Positions 1-8,595 of a DNA stretch of 64,000 nt are shown here, one piece after another. A program made the translations under genes and the position numbers. The notes under the pieces are model-generated. The model ran no database searches and had not been told where the DNA came from. It saw nothing but the letters and a program-made list of their open reading frames with translations. The stretch's first letter is position 1. Every line of letters begins with the position of its first letter. The stretch is from Pseudomonas japonica (GTDB lineage: Bacteria > Pseudomonadota > Gammaproteobacteria > Pseudomonadales > Pseudomonadaceae), in the NCBI RefSeq assembly GCF_900188455.1, contig NZ_FZOL01000001.1:372001-436000 (forward strand), read 5' to 3'.

Positions 1-1332
1 CTGCTGGTGGTGCTGATGATCGCCAGCGGCCTGAGCGCCTACTGGAACGGGCGCGAGGCCGCCGACACCGCCTACGACCGCACCCTGCTGGCGTCGGCGC
101 GGACCATCGCCGCCGGCCTCTCGCAGCGTGACGGCACGCTCAGCGCCGATGTGCCCTACGTGGCCCTGGACACCTTTGCCTACGACAGCGCCGGGCGCAT
201 CTACTACCAGGTCAACGACATCCACCAGAAGCTGATTTCCGGCTACGAGCACATTCCCGCGCCGCCGCCGGGTACCCCGCGCACCGACGACTACCCGGCG
301 CTGGCGCGCTTCTACGATGCCCGTTACCTGGGCCAGGACGTGCGCGTGGTCAGCCTGCTCAAGGCGGTCAGCGAGCCGAACATGAATGGCATGGCCGAGA
401 TCCGTGTCGCCGAGACCGAGGAGGCGCGGGTGCGCATGGCCCGCGGCCTGATGGCCGATACCTTGCTGCGCCTGGGGATGCTGGCGCTGGGCGCGTTGCT
501 GCTGGTGTGGTTCGCCGTGAGTGCGGCGCTGCGCCCGTTGGAGCGTCTGCGCGGCGCGGTGGAAGAGCGCCAGCCGGATGACCTGCGGCCCCTGCCGACG
601 GTGGAGGTGCAGCAGGAACTGAGCCCGCTCGTGGGGGCGTTGAACCACTTCACCGAGCGCCTGCGCGAGCAGTTCGAGCGTCAGGCGCAGTTCATCGCCG
701 ATGCCGCGCACGAACTGCGCACGCCGCTGGCGGCGCTGAAGGCACGGGTCGAACTGGGCCTGCGGGCGAAGGAACCGGAGGTCTGGCACGACACCTTGCA
801 AGCCACGGCGCAGAGTACCGACAAGCTGACTCACCTGGCCAACCAGCTGCTGTCCATGGCCCGGGTGGAAAATGGCGCGCGGGCGATCGCCGAGGGCGGC
901 GCCGAACTGCTCGACCTGAGTCAACTGACCCGCGAACTGGCCATGGCCATGGCGCCCCTGGCCCATGCCCGCGGCATCGCCCTGGCCCTGGAGGCCGAGG
1001 CCGCGGTGTGGGTGCGCGGCGAGCCGACCTTGCTCAACGAACTGCTCAGCAACCTGGTGGACAACGCGCTGGCCCATACGCCCAAGGGCGGCAACGTGAT
1101 CCTGCGGGTCAGCGCGCCGTGCGAACTGGAGGTGGAGGATGATGGCCCGGGCATTCCGCCGGACGAGCGCGACAAGGTGTTCGAGCGTTTCTACCGGCGC
1201 AGTGCCCAGGGCACCGGGCTGGGGCTGGCGATCGTCGGCGAGATCTGTCGCGCGCATTTGGCGGCGATCAGTCTGCATGATGGCGAGAGGGGTGGCTTGA
1301 AGGTCAGGGTGAGTTTCAATCCCGCGGTCTGA
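1..1332 (+). CDS. Sensor histidine kinase, TctE-like (5' end outside window)
   Basis: Inner-membrane sensor kinase of a two-component system; the extreme N-terminus lies before the window. The visible part starts inside the first membrane helix. It continues with a periplasmic 2CSK_N-type region (about residues 20-145), a second membrane helix (about 155-175), a HAMP-like linker, a HisKA box with DAAHELRTPLAA (His about residue 237 of the visible part) and an HATPase domain with NLVDNALAHT, DDGPGIPPDE and GTGLGLAIV. The 2CSK_N arrangement is typical of TctE-type kinases, which in other species sense tricarboxylates. The ligand here is inferred only. Its partner regulator should lie just upstream, off the window. 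An inverted REP pair follows the stop. Confidence 0.9.
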   Translation: MLVVLMIASGLSAYWNGREAADTAYDRTLLASARTIAAGLSQRDGTLSADVPYVALDTFAYDSAGRIYYQVNDIHQKLISGYEHIPAPPPGTPRTDDYPALARFYDARYLGQDVRVVSLLKAVSEPNMNGMAEIRVAETEEARVRMARGLMADTLLRLGMLALGALLLVWFAVSAALRPLERLRGAVEERQPDDLRPLPTVEVQQELSPLVGALNHFTERLREQFERQAQFIADAAHELRTPLAALKARVELGLRAKEPEVWHDTLQATAQSTDKLTHLANQLLSMARVENGARAIAEGGAELLDLSQLTRELAMAMAPLAHARGIALALEAEAAVWVRGEPTLLNELLSNLVDNALAHTPKGGNVILRVSAPCELEVEDDGPGIPPDERDKVFERFYRRSAQGTGLGLAIVGEICRAHLAAISLHDGERGGLKVRVSFNPAV

Positions 1333-1341
1333 TGCGCATGC

Positions 1342-1452
1342 CCCCGTAGGAGCGCGGCTTGCCCGCGAAAGGACCGCAACGCGGTCCCAGAATTCAGCGT
1401 TATCGGGGACCGCGTTGCGGTCCTTTCGCGGGCAAGCCACGCTCCTACGGGG
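1342..1452. repeat. REP inverted pair (family A)
   Basis: Two arms of 47 bases (1342-1388 and 1406-1452) are near-perfect reverse complements around a 17-base spacer. Each arm carries GTAGGAGCGCGGCTTGCC and a CGAAAGGACCGC segment. This is a Pseudomonas REP/REPIN doublet in the convergent gap between the sensor kinase and the HDOD gene, where it can form a long hairpin. Confidence 0.93.
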
Positions 1453-1465
1453 CGGTAGAAGGCTT

Positions 1466-2269
1466 CTATCTGAACATCCGCTGCGCATCCAGCAGATCCT
1501 CGTCGGACAGCAAGCCGCCCGCCGGCACCGTCAGGTGGCGCAGCGCCAGCATGTCGCGCAACGGGCGTCCAGCGCTTTCGCTCAACGCCTGGGCGATCTG
1601 CACGATGTCCACGTAGTCGATCCGCGCCGAACGCCGTTCCAGGTTCTGCACCTCTCCCGGCAGGTTCGCCAGTTGCTCGGGGAACTCCCAGACACTGAGG
1701 ATCTTGTCGCCCAGCTCCGGATGGATCTGCTCGATCACATGGTTCAGGCAGACCGGGTCCGAGAGCAGTTCGTTGTGCTCCTCGGCATAGGTCAGGATCG
1801 GCAGCACGCCGATCTGGTGGACCAGCCCGGCCAGGGCCGCCTGGTCCGGTTTGAGGTCGGTGTAGCGCGAACTCAGTTCATAGCTGATGCCGGCGATTTC
1901 AAGGCTTTTTGCCCAGATTTCCCGCATCTTCTGCCCCACCGCTTCCGAGCGGGCATGGAAGATCTGCTCGATCACCAGTCCGATCGCCAGGTTGCAGCTG
2001 TAGTTCACCCCGAGGCGGGTGATCGCGGTCTGCAGGTCGGTGACCTCGGTGATCGCCCGCAGCAACGGACTGTTGACCACTTTGATCAGGCGCGCGGCCA
2101 GGGCGGCGTCGCGGCCGATGACCTTGCTCAGGGTGGCGACGCTGATCTCGGTGTCTTCCGCGGCCTCGCGGATGCTCATGGCGACCTCGGGCAGGGTCGG
2201 CAGGACCAGGTCGTCATTGTCGATGGCGCGCAGCAACTGCGTTTGCACCATCCTGGCCAGCGTGTTCAT
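1466..2269 (-). CDS. HDOD domain protein
   Basis: A 267-residue single-domain HDOD protein, a catalytically degenerate HD-fold used as a signalling or scaffolding module. The N-terminus has the family pattern LPTLPEVAMSIREAAEDTE (about residues 23-41), followed by SVATLSKVIGRDAALAARLI and a helical core with GLVHQIGVLP (about residues 145-155). No GGDEF, EAL or receiver domain is attached. The ATG at 2269 has a purine-rich sequence (GGGAGA on the minus strand) upstream. It is transcribed in the same direction as ygfZ, 59 bases away, but a GC hairpin lies between them. The specific role is unknown. Confidence 0.9.
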   Translation of the reverse strand: MNTLARMVQTQLLRAIDNDDLVLPTLPEVAMSIREAAEDTEISVATLSKVIGRDAALAARLIKVVNSPLLRAITEVTDLQTAITRLGVNYSCNLAIGLVIEQIFHARSEAVGQKMREIWAKSLEIAGISYELSSRYTDLKPDQAALAGLVHQIGVLPILTYAEEHNELLSDPVCLNHVIEQIHPELGDKILSVWEFPEQLANLPGEVQNLERRSARIDYVDIVQIAQALSESAGRPLRDMLALRHLTVPAGGLLSDEDLLDAQRMFR

Positions 2270-2296
2270 GGTGTTTCTCTCCCGCGTTCAGGGATG

Positions 2297-2319
2297 GCCC
2301 CGCCGGTACGCGGCGGGGC
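2297..2319 (-). terminator. GC-rich hairpin after ygfZ
   Basis: GCCCCGCCG (2297-2305) pairs perfectly with CGGCGGGGC (2311-2319) around a 5-base loop. It lies 10 bases past the ygfZ stop and before the HDOD start. There is no clear U-tract, so it may be a weak terminator or an mRNA-stabilising hairpin. Confidence 0.45.
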
Positions 2320-2328
2320 AGGGCGGGC

Positions 2329-3258
2329 TCAGCGCTGGATCTCGCGGTCGCGGTCCAGTTCGTAGGGCAGGTCCAGCAGGCTCAGGCGCGGGCCTTCGAG
2401 GCTGCCCAGGTGCAGGTTGCCGTCTTCCACCGAATCGGCGGTCAGTACCGCGAGCAACTCGCCGCGGGCGGCCAGCACCACTTCACCCACCGATGACGCG
2501 TGGGTCGGCGAGAAGATCTCGCTGCCTGGCGCCGGCATCTGCCCTTCGCTCAGGGCCAGGCGGTACAGGCGACGCTTGAGCTTGCCCAGGTACTGCATGC
2601 GCGCGACGATTTCCTGTCCGGTATAGCAGCCTTTCTTGAAGCTCACGCCACCGACCGCCTGCAGGTTGATCATCTGCGGGATGAACAGCTCGCGGGTCTG
2701 CTCCATGACCTGGCCGATACCGGCGCGGATCTGCCCCAGCAGCCAGTCGTCCAGCTCGCCCTGCGCCAGGCTGGCGGCGAGCTGCGCGCGCACGGCGTCG
2801 GCGCGTTCGGCGGGAACCCAGAGTTCGACACGCCGCGGCGACACGTTGATGGCGATCAGGCCGTCATGGCGCACGGTGGCACCGGCTTCGTCAGGGACTT
2901 CGATGCCCTGCGCGGCGAGGGCGGCTTCGCCCCGGTCGAGGCCGAAGCGGACCCAGGCGGCGCTCTCGTCGGTCAATTTGGCCTTGGAGAACACCGCGTA
3001 CTTCTTCAGGTCGGCCAGTTGTGGTTCGAGCAGTTCGCGGGTCATGGCCAGGAGGAAACCGTCGCCCTCCGGCAGGATGCGAAAACTCGACTGCATCCGG
3101 CCCTTCTGCATGCAGCGCGAGCCAAGACTGGAGGTGTGTTCGTTGAGATAACCGATATGGCAGGTCAGCTGACCTTGCAGGAACTTGCCGGCGTCGGAAC
3201 CGCGCACGGCGAGGATGCCTTCATGGGACAGGGTGCAGAAAAAAGCGGAATCGGCCAT
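2329..3258 (-). CDS. ygfZ: tRNA-modifying / Fe-S maintenance protein YgfZ
   Basis: Folate-binding YgfZ/GcvT-like protein of 309 residues. The family uses tetrahydrofolate to help maintain certain Fe-S enzymes such as MiaB. The diagnostic signature KGCYTGQE, with the conserved cysteine, is present at about residues 205-213, followed by VARMQYLGKLKRRLY. The N-terminus carries GSDAGKFLQGQLT, typical of the GcvT fold. It is divergent from sdhE across a 144-base gap; sdhE and ygfZ are commonly neighbours in gammaproteobacteria. The start at 3258 (MADSAFFCTLSHEG) fits the family length. Confidence 0.96.
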   Translation of the reverse strand: MADSAFFCTLSHEGILAVRGSDAGKFLQGQLTCHIGYLNEHTSSLGSRCMQKGRMQSSFRILPEGDGFLLAMTRELLEPQLADLKKYAVFSKAKLTDESAAWVRFGLDRGEAALAAQGIEVPDEAGATVRHDGLIAINVSPRRVELWVPAERADAVRAQLAASLAQGELDDWLLGQIRAGIGQVMEQTRELFIPQMINLQAVGGVSFKKGCYTGQEIVARMQYLGKLKRRLYRLALSEGQMPAPGSEIFSPTHASSVGEVVLAARGELLAVLTADSVEDGNLHLGSLEGPRLSLLDLPYELDRDREIQR

Positions 3259-3372
3259 GGTTCATCGCAGGTAATCAAGACTGGCGGCCATCATAGAGTG
3301 CCATCGGCAAAATAGGTAGCAGCCTCACCACCCACTCGACCAACGCCGTGTGCCCATCGCGGGTTCCGTCTG

Positions 3373-3378
3373 TATACT
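3373..3378 (+). promoter_or_regulatory. Possible -10 box for sdhE
   Basis: TATACT lies 25 bases before the sdhE ATG, inside the ygfZ-sdhE gap, and GAGGAGG follows as a strong ribosome-binding site (3391-3397). No convincing -35 hexamer was found at the usual spacing, so the promoter is a weak prediction. Confidence 0.4.
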
Positions 3379-3402
3379 GGCCGCCTATTCGAGGAGGGCC
3401 CC

Positions 3403-3657
3403 ATGGTCGAACAAACTGAACTCAACCGCCTGTTCTGGCACAGCCGTCGCGGCATGCTGGAGCTGGACGTACTGCTGGTACCTTTCACCCAGGAGGTCTA
3501 CTCGACCCTGAACGAGACGGATCGCGAGCTGTACGTACGTCTGTTGAGCTGTGAAGACCAGGACATGTTCGGCTGGTTCATGGAGCGCACCGAATCGGAA
3601 GACCCGGAGCTGCAGCGCATGGTCCGCATCATTCTGGACCGTGTCCAGCCCAAGTGA
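3403..3657 (+). CDS. sdhE: Succinate dehydrogenase FAD assembly factor SdhE
   Basis: Small cytosolic protein (84 residues) of the SdhE/YgfY family, which promotes covalent FAD attachment to the SdhA flavoprotein. The key motif RGxxE is present as RGMLE (residues 16-20), in the context [11 protein letters not shown]. Later features are [19 protein letters not shown] and the Pro-rich C-terminus, both as in known members. The ATG at 3403 has a GAGGAGG site 5 bases upstream. The next gene, ygfX, overlaps its 3' end, which is the usual sdhE-ygfX arrangement. Confidence 0.96.
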   Translation: MVEQTELNRLFWHSRRGMLELDVLLVPFTQEVYSTLNETDRELYVRLLSCEDQDMFGWFMERTESEDPELQRMVRIILDRVQPK

Positions 3658-4093
3658 TCGCTTCGAGTGCCGCTGGCGGGGCTCGAAGGTCCTGCTGGCG
3701 GTTTACCTCGCCTGTCTGACACTGGCCAGCGCGGCATCGCTGCTGCTGGCGGTGCCTCTGTTTCTCTCCTGCGTTGGCCTCGCCCTGTGCCTGGTCCATG
3801 CGATCTGGATCATCCCCCGGCACATCCTGTTGACCCATCCCGAGGCCATTACCGGTCTGCGCCGCGATGCCCATGGCTGGCACCTGTGGAGCACTGCCCG
3901 GGGCTGGCATCAGGTGCAGCTGCGCCCCGACAGCGTGGCGCTGCCGGGGTTGGTGATCCTGCGTTTTCGACGGCCCGGGCAGTTTTTCGCCCGCAGTCAG
4001 TGCATCGGCCATGACGCGCTGGAACCGGTGCAGCACCGGCGCCTGCGCGTGCGCCTGAAGTTCAGTCGGCGAAGGTGGGCGGCTGCAGGATAG
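3641..4093 (+). CDS. ygfX: YgfX-like membrane protein (CptA family)
   Basis: A 150-residue protein with two adjacent N-terminal membrane helices (about residues 15-55, ending [16 protein letters not shown]) and a soluble C-terminal part with the RPGQFF stretch. It belongs to the YgfX/CptA-like family that accompanies SdhE. In E. coli this protein has been called a membrane toxin, but that role is disputed and cannot be read from sequence. I place the start at the GTG at 3641, overlapping the end of sdhE by 17 bases. A longer in-frame ATG at 3551 would overlap most of sdhE and adds residues unlike the family. Its 3' end overlaps the convergent nadB by 32 bases. Confidence 0.85.
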   Translation: MSSPSDRFECRWRGSKVLLAVYLACLTLASAASLLLAVPLFLSCVGLALCLVHAIWIIPRHILLTHPEAITGLRRDAHGWHLWSTARGWHQVQLRPDSVALPGLVILRFRRPGQFFARSQCIGHDALEPVQHRRLRVRLKFSRRRWAAAG

Positions 4094-5678
4094 TGTCCAG
4101 CGCCTCGGGCAGCAGCCCCGGATAGTCGAGGGTGTAGTGCAGGCCGCGGGATTCCTTGCGCTGCATGGCCGAGAGAATCATCAGTTCGGCGACCTGGGCC
4201 AGGTTGCGCAGCTCGATCAGGTCGCGGCTGACTTTGTAGTTGCTGTAGAACTCGTCGATCTCGTCGAGCAGCAGGCGCACGCGATGCTGGGCCCGCTGCA
4301 GGCGCTTGCTGGTACGCACGATGCCGACGTAGTCCCACATGAATCGCCGCAGTTCGTCCCAGTTGTGCGCGATGATCACATCCTCGTCCGAGTCGGTGAC
4401 CTGGCTCGCATCCCAGCAGGGCAGGGCTTGCGGCATGTTCACCCGGTCCAGTTGGGCGACGATGTCGGCGGCGGCGGAGCGGCCATAGACGAAGCACTCC
4501 AGCAGCGAGTTGCTGGCCATGCGGTTGGCACCGTGCAGGCCGGTGAAGCTGGTCTCGCCGATGGCATACAGGCTGGGCACGTCGGTGCGGCCATCCTGAT
4601 CGATCATGACCCCGCCGCAGGTGTAGTGGGCCGCCGGTACCACCGGGATGGCCTGGCGGGTGATGTCGATACCGAAGGTCAGGCAGCGTTCGTAGACGGT
4701 GGGGAAGTGGTTCTTGATGAAGTCCGCCGGCTTGTGGCTGATGTCCAGGTACACGCAGTCGACGCCCAGGCGCTTCATTTCATGGTCGATGGCCCGGGCC
4801 ACGATATCCCGCGGTGCCAGTTCGGCGCGCGGGTCGAAGCGTTCCATGAAGCGTTCGCCGTTGGGCAGCTTGAGCAGTCCACCCTCGCCGCGCAGGGCTT
4901 CGGTGATGAGGAAGCTCTTGGCCTGCGGGTGATACAGGCAGGTCGGGTGGAACTGGTTGAATTCCAGGTTGGCGACCCGGCAACCGGCGCGCCAGGCCAT
5001 GGCGATGCCGTCGCCACAGGCGCCGTCGGGGTTGCTGGTATAGAGGTAGACCTTGGCCGCGCCGCCGGTGGCCAGCACGGTGAAGCGCGCGCCGTAGGTA
5101 TCCACTTCGCCGCTGGCGCGGTTGAGCACGTAGGCGCCGAGGCAGCGCTCGCCGGCAAGACCCAGGCGCCGCTCGGTGATCAGGTCCACCGCCACGCGCT
5201 GTTCCAGCAATTCGATGTTCGGCCGCTGGCGCGCCTGGTCGAGCAGGGTCTTGAAGATCGCCGCGCCGGTGGCGTCGGCGGCGTGGATGATGCGTCGGTG
5301 GCTGTGACCGCCCTCGCGGGTCAGGTGGAACTCGAAACCGCCGTCGTCGACGCTGGCGTGTTCGTCGCGGGTGAATGGCACGCCCTGGTCGATCAGCCAC
5401 TGGATCGCCTCGCGGCTATGCTCGACGGTGAAACGCACGGCGTCTTCGTGGCACAGGCCGCCGCCGGCATTGAGGGTGTCTTCGACGTGGGACTGTACGG
5501 TGTCGGTGTCATCCAGCACCGCGGCGACCCCGCCTTGCGCCCAGAACGTCGAGCCGTTGGCCAGATCGCCCTTGCTCAGGACGGCGATGCGCAGGTGCGA
5601 AGGCAGGTTCAGGGCCAGGCTCAGGCCCGCGGCACCGCTGCCGATCACGAGGACGTCATGTTGGAATTGTTGGCTCAT
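4062..5678 (-). CDS. nadB: L-aspartate oxidase
   Basis: FAD enzyme that oxidises L-aspartate to iminoaspartate, the first step of de novo NAD synthesis. The protein is 538 residues, the usual length. The FAD-binding [13 protein letters not shown] is at the N-terminus, with [14 protein letters not shown], the active-site region [12 protein letters not shown], and the YTCGGVMID and [20 protein letters not shown] motifs near residues 350-400. The start at 5678 ([15 protein letters not shown]) is chosen because the extra upstream residues in an ATG at 5744 do not resemble the family. It is transcribed divergently from algU and convergently with ygfX. Confidence 0.97.
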   Translation of the reverse strand: MSQQFQHDVLVIGSGAAGLSLALNLPSHLRIAVLSKGDLANGSTFWAQGGVAAVLDDTDTVQSHVEDTLNAGGGLCHEDAVRFTVEHSREAIQWLIDQGVPFTRDEHASVDDGGFEFHLTREGGHSHRRIIHAADATGAAIFKTLLDQARQRPNIELLEQRVAVDLITERRLGLAGERCLGAYVLNRASGEVDTYGARFTVLATGGAAKVYLYTSNPDGACGDGIAMAWRAGCRVANLEFNQFHPTCLYHPQAKSFLITEALRGEGGLLKLPNGERFMERFDPRAELAPRDIVARAIDHEMKRLGVDCVYLDISHKPADFIKNHFPTVYERCLTFGIDITRQAIPVVPAAHYTCGGVMIDQDGRTDVPSLYAIGETSFTGLHGANRMASNSLLECFVYGRSAAADIVAQLDRVNMPQALPCWDASQVTDSDEDVIIAHNWDELRRFMWDYVGIVRTSKRLQRAQHRVRLLLDEIDEFYSNYKVSRDLIELRNLAQVAELMILSAMQRKESRGLHYTLDYPGLLPEALDTILQPPTFAD

Positions 5679-5857
5679 GTCTTGGATTTTCCGCGCGGGG
5701 CGACCACGTAGGACACTGGAATAAGGGCAGTGGACTCGGCACAATGGTCAAGCGTTTATGGCATTGTGAAACTATCGTGAATCTGGGTGGGCTGCCTTTA
5801 TAGCAGTCTCGATGCCCTGATTTCCATGTCATACACGGTTCTGCCTGCCGCGTGTGG

Positions 5858-5885
5858 GAACTTTCCGGGAATCGTGCGTATCCAT
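5858..5885 (+). promoter_or_regulatory. Possible distal AlgU-type promoter
   Basis: GAACTT (5858-5863), a 17-base spacer and TCCAT (5881-5885) resemble the AlgU/RpoE consensus GAACTT-N16/17-TCTGA. The -10 match is weaker than in the proximal promoter. In P. aeruginosa algU has several start sites, so a second one is plausible. Confidence 0.4.
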
Positions 5886-6048
5886 AGGGGGTTGCCTGTG
5901 AGTCAGCAGCCGTGATGGCAGGAGGCAACAGCCGGTTTGAGCGGTTGCCCATGTATAGAAGACTGATTTATCGACGCAGCCGGTCAGGACCGTGCTGCGT
6001 TTTCGTGCGAGTCGTTCAAGGGCCGCAGGAAACTTGTCTGGAGGGGGA

Positions 6049-6075
6049 GAACTTTTGCAAAAAGCCCGAGTCTAT
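6049..6075 (+). promoter_or_regulatory. AlgU-dependent autoregulatory promoter of algU
   Basis: GAACTT (6049-6054), a 16-base spacer and TCTAT (6071-6075) closely match the AlgU (sigma-22) consensus and lie about 60 bases before the algU start. From memory this closely resembles the P. aeruginosa algU P1 promoter. It implies positive autoregulation of the operon. Confidence 0.8.
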
Positions 6076-6134
6076 GGTTGCAAGCCTGAACGCTGGCAGA
6101 TGCGAGACTCCTCCAGGTTCACCGAGGAGTGTTC

Positions 6135-6716
6135 ATGCTAACCCAGGAAGAGGATCAGCAGCTTGTCGAGCGCGTGCAGCGCGGCGACAGGCGAGCGTTC
6201 GATCTGTTGGTGCTGAAGTATCAGCACAAGATTCTCGGGTTGATCGTGCGATTCGTGCACGACACCCATGAGGCCCAGGATGTTGCGCAGGAAGCGTTCA
6301 TCAAGGCCTACCGTGCACTTGGCAATTTTCGTGGCGACAGCGCCTTCTACACCTGGCTGTACCGCATTGCGATCAACACGGCGAAAAACTATCTGGTGTC
6401 CCGCGGTCGGCGGCCACCGGACAGCGATGTAAGTTCCGAGGATGCAGAGTTTTACGACGGCGATCATGGCCTCAAGGATCTCGAATCCCCCGAACGCGCG
6501 CTGTTGCGCGATGAGATCGAAGGCACCGTCCATCGAACCATCCAGCAACTGCCAGAAGATTTGCGTACGGCGTTAACTTTACGTGAATTCGATGGTCTGA
6601 GTTACGAGGACATTGCCAGCGTCATGCAGTGTCCGGTGGGTACCGTGCGCTCTCGAATCTTCCGCGCTCGGGAGGCCATAGACAAAGCCCTGCAGCCGTT
6701 GTTGCAGGAAACCTGA
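6135..6716 (+). CDS. algU: RNA polymerase sigma factor AlgU (RpoE family)
   Basis: ECF sigma factor of 193 residues that directs the envelope-stress and alginate regulons and is held inactive by MucA. Region 2 (about residues 10-95) includes FDLLVLKYQHKILGLIVRF and the -10 recognition segment EAFIKAYRALGNFRGDSAF. Region 4 (about 130-185) includes LRTALTLREFDGLSYEDIA and GTVRSRIFRAREAI. The ATG at 6135 follows a GAGGAG site at 6124-6129; an in-frame GTG two codons earlier sits on the Shine-Dalgarno itself and is rejected. It heads the algU-mucA-mucB operon, with 33 bases to mucA. Confidence 0.98.
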   Translation: MLTQEEDQQLVERVQRGDRRAFDLLVLKYQHKILGLIVRFVHDTHEAQDVAQEAFIKAYRALGNFRGDSAFYTWLYRIAINTAKNYLVSRGRRPPDSDVSSEDAEFYDGDHGLKDLESPERALLRDEIEGTVHRTIQQLPEDLRTALTLREFDGLSYEDIASVMQCPVGTVRSRIFRAREAIDKALQPLLQET

Positions 6717-6749
6717 GACAGCGGCGACAGCCAAGAGAGGAACACCGCC

Positions 6750-7343
6750 ATGAGTCGTGAAGCTTTGCAGGAATCGCTGTCCGCGGTGATGGATAACGAA
6801 GCGGACGAACTGGAGTTGCGTCGGGTATTGAATGCCGTCGACGACCCCGAAACCCGTGCCACCTGGTCGCGCTATCAGGTTGCCCGTGCAGCGATGCACA
6901 AGGAACTGCTGCTGCCCCAGCTGGACATCGCCTCGGCAGTCTCCGCCGCGCTGGCCGACGAGGCCACGCCGGTCAAGGTCGCTCGCGGCCCATGGCGCAG
7001 CGTAGGCCGCCTGGCGGTTGCCGCGTCGGTCACCCTGGCGGTACTGGCGGGTGTGCGTCTGTACAACCAGGACGAGATCACCGGTGCGCAACTGGCGGCG
7101 CAGCAACCGACCCCGCAGGGCCTGGTCGCACCGCAAGTTCAGGGCCCGGCGGTTCTGGCAGGCTATAGTGAAAGCTCCGAGCAGGCCCCTGGCCCGATGG
7201 CCAATGGCGTGCTGCAAGGTCAGAGCGGCTGGCAGGACCAGCGTCTGCCGGGCTACCTGCGCCAACATGCCCAGGAAGCTGCCGTGAAAGGTACTGAAAG
7301 CGCGCTGCCCTATGCCCGCGCGGCCAGCCTGGAAAACCGCTAG
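6750..7343 (+). CDS. mucA: Anti-sigma factor MucA
   Basis: Single-pass inner-membrane anti-sigma factor of 197 residues. The cytoplasmic N-terminal domain (MSREALQESLSAVMDNEAD) binds AlgU. A membrane helix spans about residues 86-103 (RLAVAASVTLAVLAGV), and the periplasmic C-terminal part is the target of regulated proteolysis and the binding site of MucB. The frame is intact to the expected end, so there is no mucoid-type truncation. AGAGAGGA lies upstream of the ATG. MucB starts 25 bases after the stop. Confidence 0.97.
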   Translation: MSREALQESLSAVMDNEADELELRRVLNAVDDPETRATWSRYQVARAAMHKELLLPQLDIASAVSAALADEATPVKVARGPWRSVGRLAVAASVTLAVLAGVRLYNQDEITGAQLAAQQPTPQGLVAPQVQGPAVLAGYSESSEQAPGPMANGVLQGQSGWQDQRLPGYLRQHAQEAAVKGTESALPYARAASLENR

Positions 7344-7368
7344 GACCCAGAACACCTGAAGGAGGATC

Positions 7369-8334
7369 ATGCGCGCGCTACCTCTCATACCGCTCTTGCT
7401 CAGCGGCTTCATGACCTTGCCGGCTCACGCCGCCAATTCGTCGACCGATGCCGCCGACTGGCTCAATCGTCTGGCCAGGTCCGAGCAGGAGCAGAGTTAC
7501 CAGGGCACTTTCGTCTACGAACGCAATGGCAGTTTTTCCACTCACGATATCTGGCATCGAGTCCAGGATGGGAAGGTCAGCGAGCGGTTGTTGCAGCTCG
7601 ATGGTCCGGCTCAGGAAGTCGTGCGCGTGGATGGCCATACCCAGTGCGTGAGCGGGGCCCTGGTGTCGGGAGTCGGCAATGCGACGCAATCGTCGGCACG
7701 TGTGCTCGATCCTCTGAAGCTGATGAGCTGGTATGACCTGGCAGTCGCCGGGCAGTCCAGGGTAGCCGGGCGTGATGTGGTGATCATCACCCTGCGCCCC
7801 CGTGACCAGCACCGCTATGCCTTCGAGCTGCACCTGGACCGGGAAACCGCGCTGCCGCTGAAATCCCTGTTGATCAACGACAAGGAACAGCTGCTGGAGC
7901 GCTTCCAGTTCACCCGTCTGGACACCCGCGACATCCCCGAGGAAAGCCAGCTCAAGCCAAGCAGCAACTGCCGGCCCGTGGCCCAGGTCAGCGCGCAGGC
8001 CCCCGAGGCCGTGGCCGGTTGGCGTTCGGAATGGCTGCCGCCGGGTTTCGAACTGGTCAACAGCAATGTACGCAAGGATGTCGACGGCAAGCACAATGTC
8101 AGCAGCCTGATGTATGACGACGGCCTCGCGCGTTTCTCGGTGTTCCTGGAGGCGCTGGATGGCGGTGGCGGTCTCGACACCCGCACCCAGCTGGGGCCGA
8201 CGGTCGCCGTGTCGCGGCAACTGACCACGCCCAGGGGTGAAGTGATGGTGACGGTGGTCGGCGAGATTCCCATCGGTACCGCCGAGCGCGTGGCCCTGTC
8301 GATGCGCCCGCAGGACGCTCAGGCCAGCCAGTGA
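7369..8334 (+). CDS. mucB: Periplasmic regulator MucB (RseB-like)
   Basis: Periplasmic protein of 321 residues that shields MucA from proteolysis; in the RseB family, lipids or mislocalised envelope components release it. It has a signal peptide (MRALPLIPLLLSGFMTLPAHA, cleavage after AHA at about 21). The N-terminal lipid-binding domain contains SYQGTFVYERNG, and the smaller C-terminal domain starts near WRSEWLPPGFELV (about residue 217). AAGGAGGA precedes the ATG. It is the last gene before two hairpins; mucC, which follows mucB in P. aeruginosa, is missing. Confidence 0.97.
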   Translation: MRALPLIPLLLSGFMTLPAHAANSSTDAADWLNRLARSEQEQSYQGTFVYERNGSFSTHDIWHRVQDGKVSERLLQLDGPAQEVVRVDGHTQCVSGALVSGVGNATQSSARVLDPLKLMSWYDLAVAGQSRVAGRDVVIITLRPRDQHRYAFELHLDRETALPLKSLLINDKEQLLERFQFTRLDTRDIPEESQLKPSSNCRPVAQVSAQAPEAVAGWRSEWLPPGFELVNSNVRKDVDGKHNVSSLMYDDGLARFSVFLEALDGGGGLDTRTQLGPTVAVSRQLTTPRGEVMVTVVGEIPIGTAERVALSMRPQDAQASQ

Positions 8335-8443
8335 CGACCGGTGTTGCAGTGTACAAGGATGACAAAGGATGAAAGGCATGTCCCAGAGCCGCTGACATGA
8401 TTGGTAAGCCTTCAAGTTTGCAAAACCATCAAGAATTTTCTAT

Positions 8444-8473
8444 AGGTCAGGCCCTCGCGGGTCTGGCCTTTCC
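8444..8473 (+). terminator. Weak terminator-like hairpin after mucB
   Basis: AGGTCAGGCCC (8444-8454) pairs with GGGTCTGGCCT (8459-8469) through 11 positions including two G-U pairs, with a TCGC loop, followed by only TTCC. It is the first of two hairpins between mucB and mucD. Confidence 0.45.
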
Positions 8474-8507
8474 TGCTGTTGCAGCCTCAAGAGATGCCGA
8501 TGTTCCA

Positions 8508-8547
8508 GGCCTGGTCGCAGCCTTCGGGTTGCCGCCGGGCCTTTTTC
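8508..8547 (+). terminator. Strong rho-independent terminator between mucB and mucD
   Basis: A 15-position stem (8508-8522 with 8527-8541, one mismatch and three G-U pairs) has a TTCG loop and is followed by TTTTTC. It ends 48 bases before the mucD start. It should stop transcription from the algU operon and leaves only a short stretch for a separate mucD promoter, or makes mucD depend on read-through. Confidence 0.8.
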
Positions 8548-8595
8548 ATTGGCAGGTCCCTACCGCTTAACCACGCTCGTTGTGACGGGAGCCGT

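Larger units (their letters stand above)
5679..6134. promoter_or_regulatory. nadB-algU divergent intergenic region
   Basis: A 456-base gap without a convincing gene. It holds the promoters of nadB (leftward) and algU (rightward). Two AlgU-type promoter matches are listed separately. No long repeat was seen. Small ORFs here lack good ribosome-binding sites. Confidence 0.7.

Noticed and set aside
6750..7343. Mucoid-type mucA frameshift
   Set aside because: The reading frame is intact to the expected C-terminus.
8433..8470. AlgU promoter candidate GAATTT before mucD
   Set aside because: The -10-like TCTGG lies about 23 bases away, which is outside AlgU spacing, and it overlaps a hairpin.
8479..8595. 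Upstream N-terminal extension of mucD
   Set aside because: It would translate through the terminator and hide the signal peptide. The ATG at 8596 has a good ribosome-binding site and matches the family.
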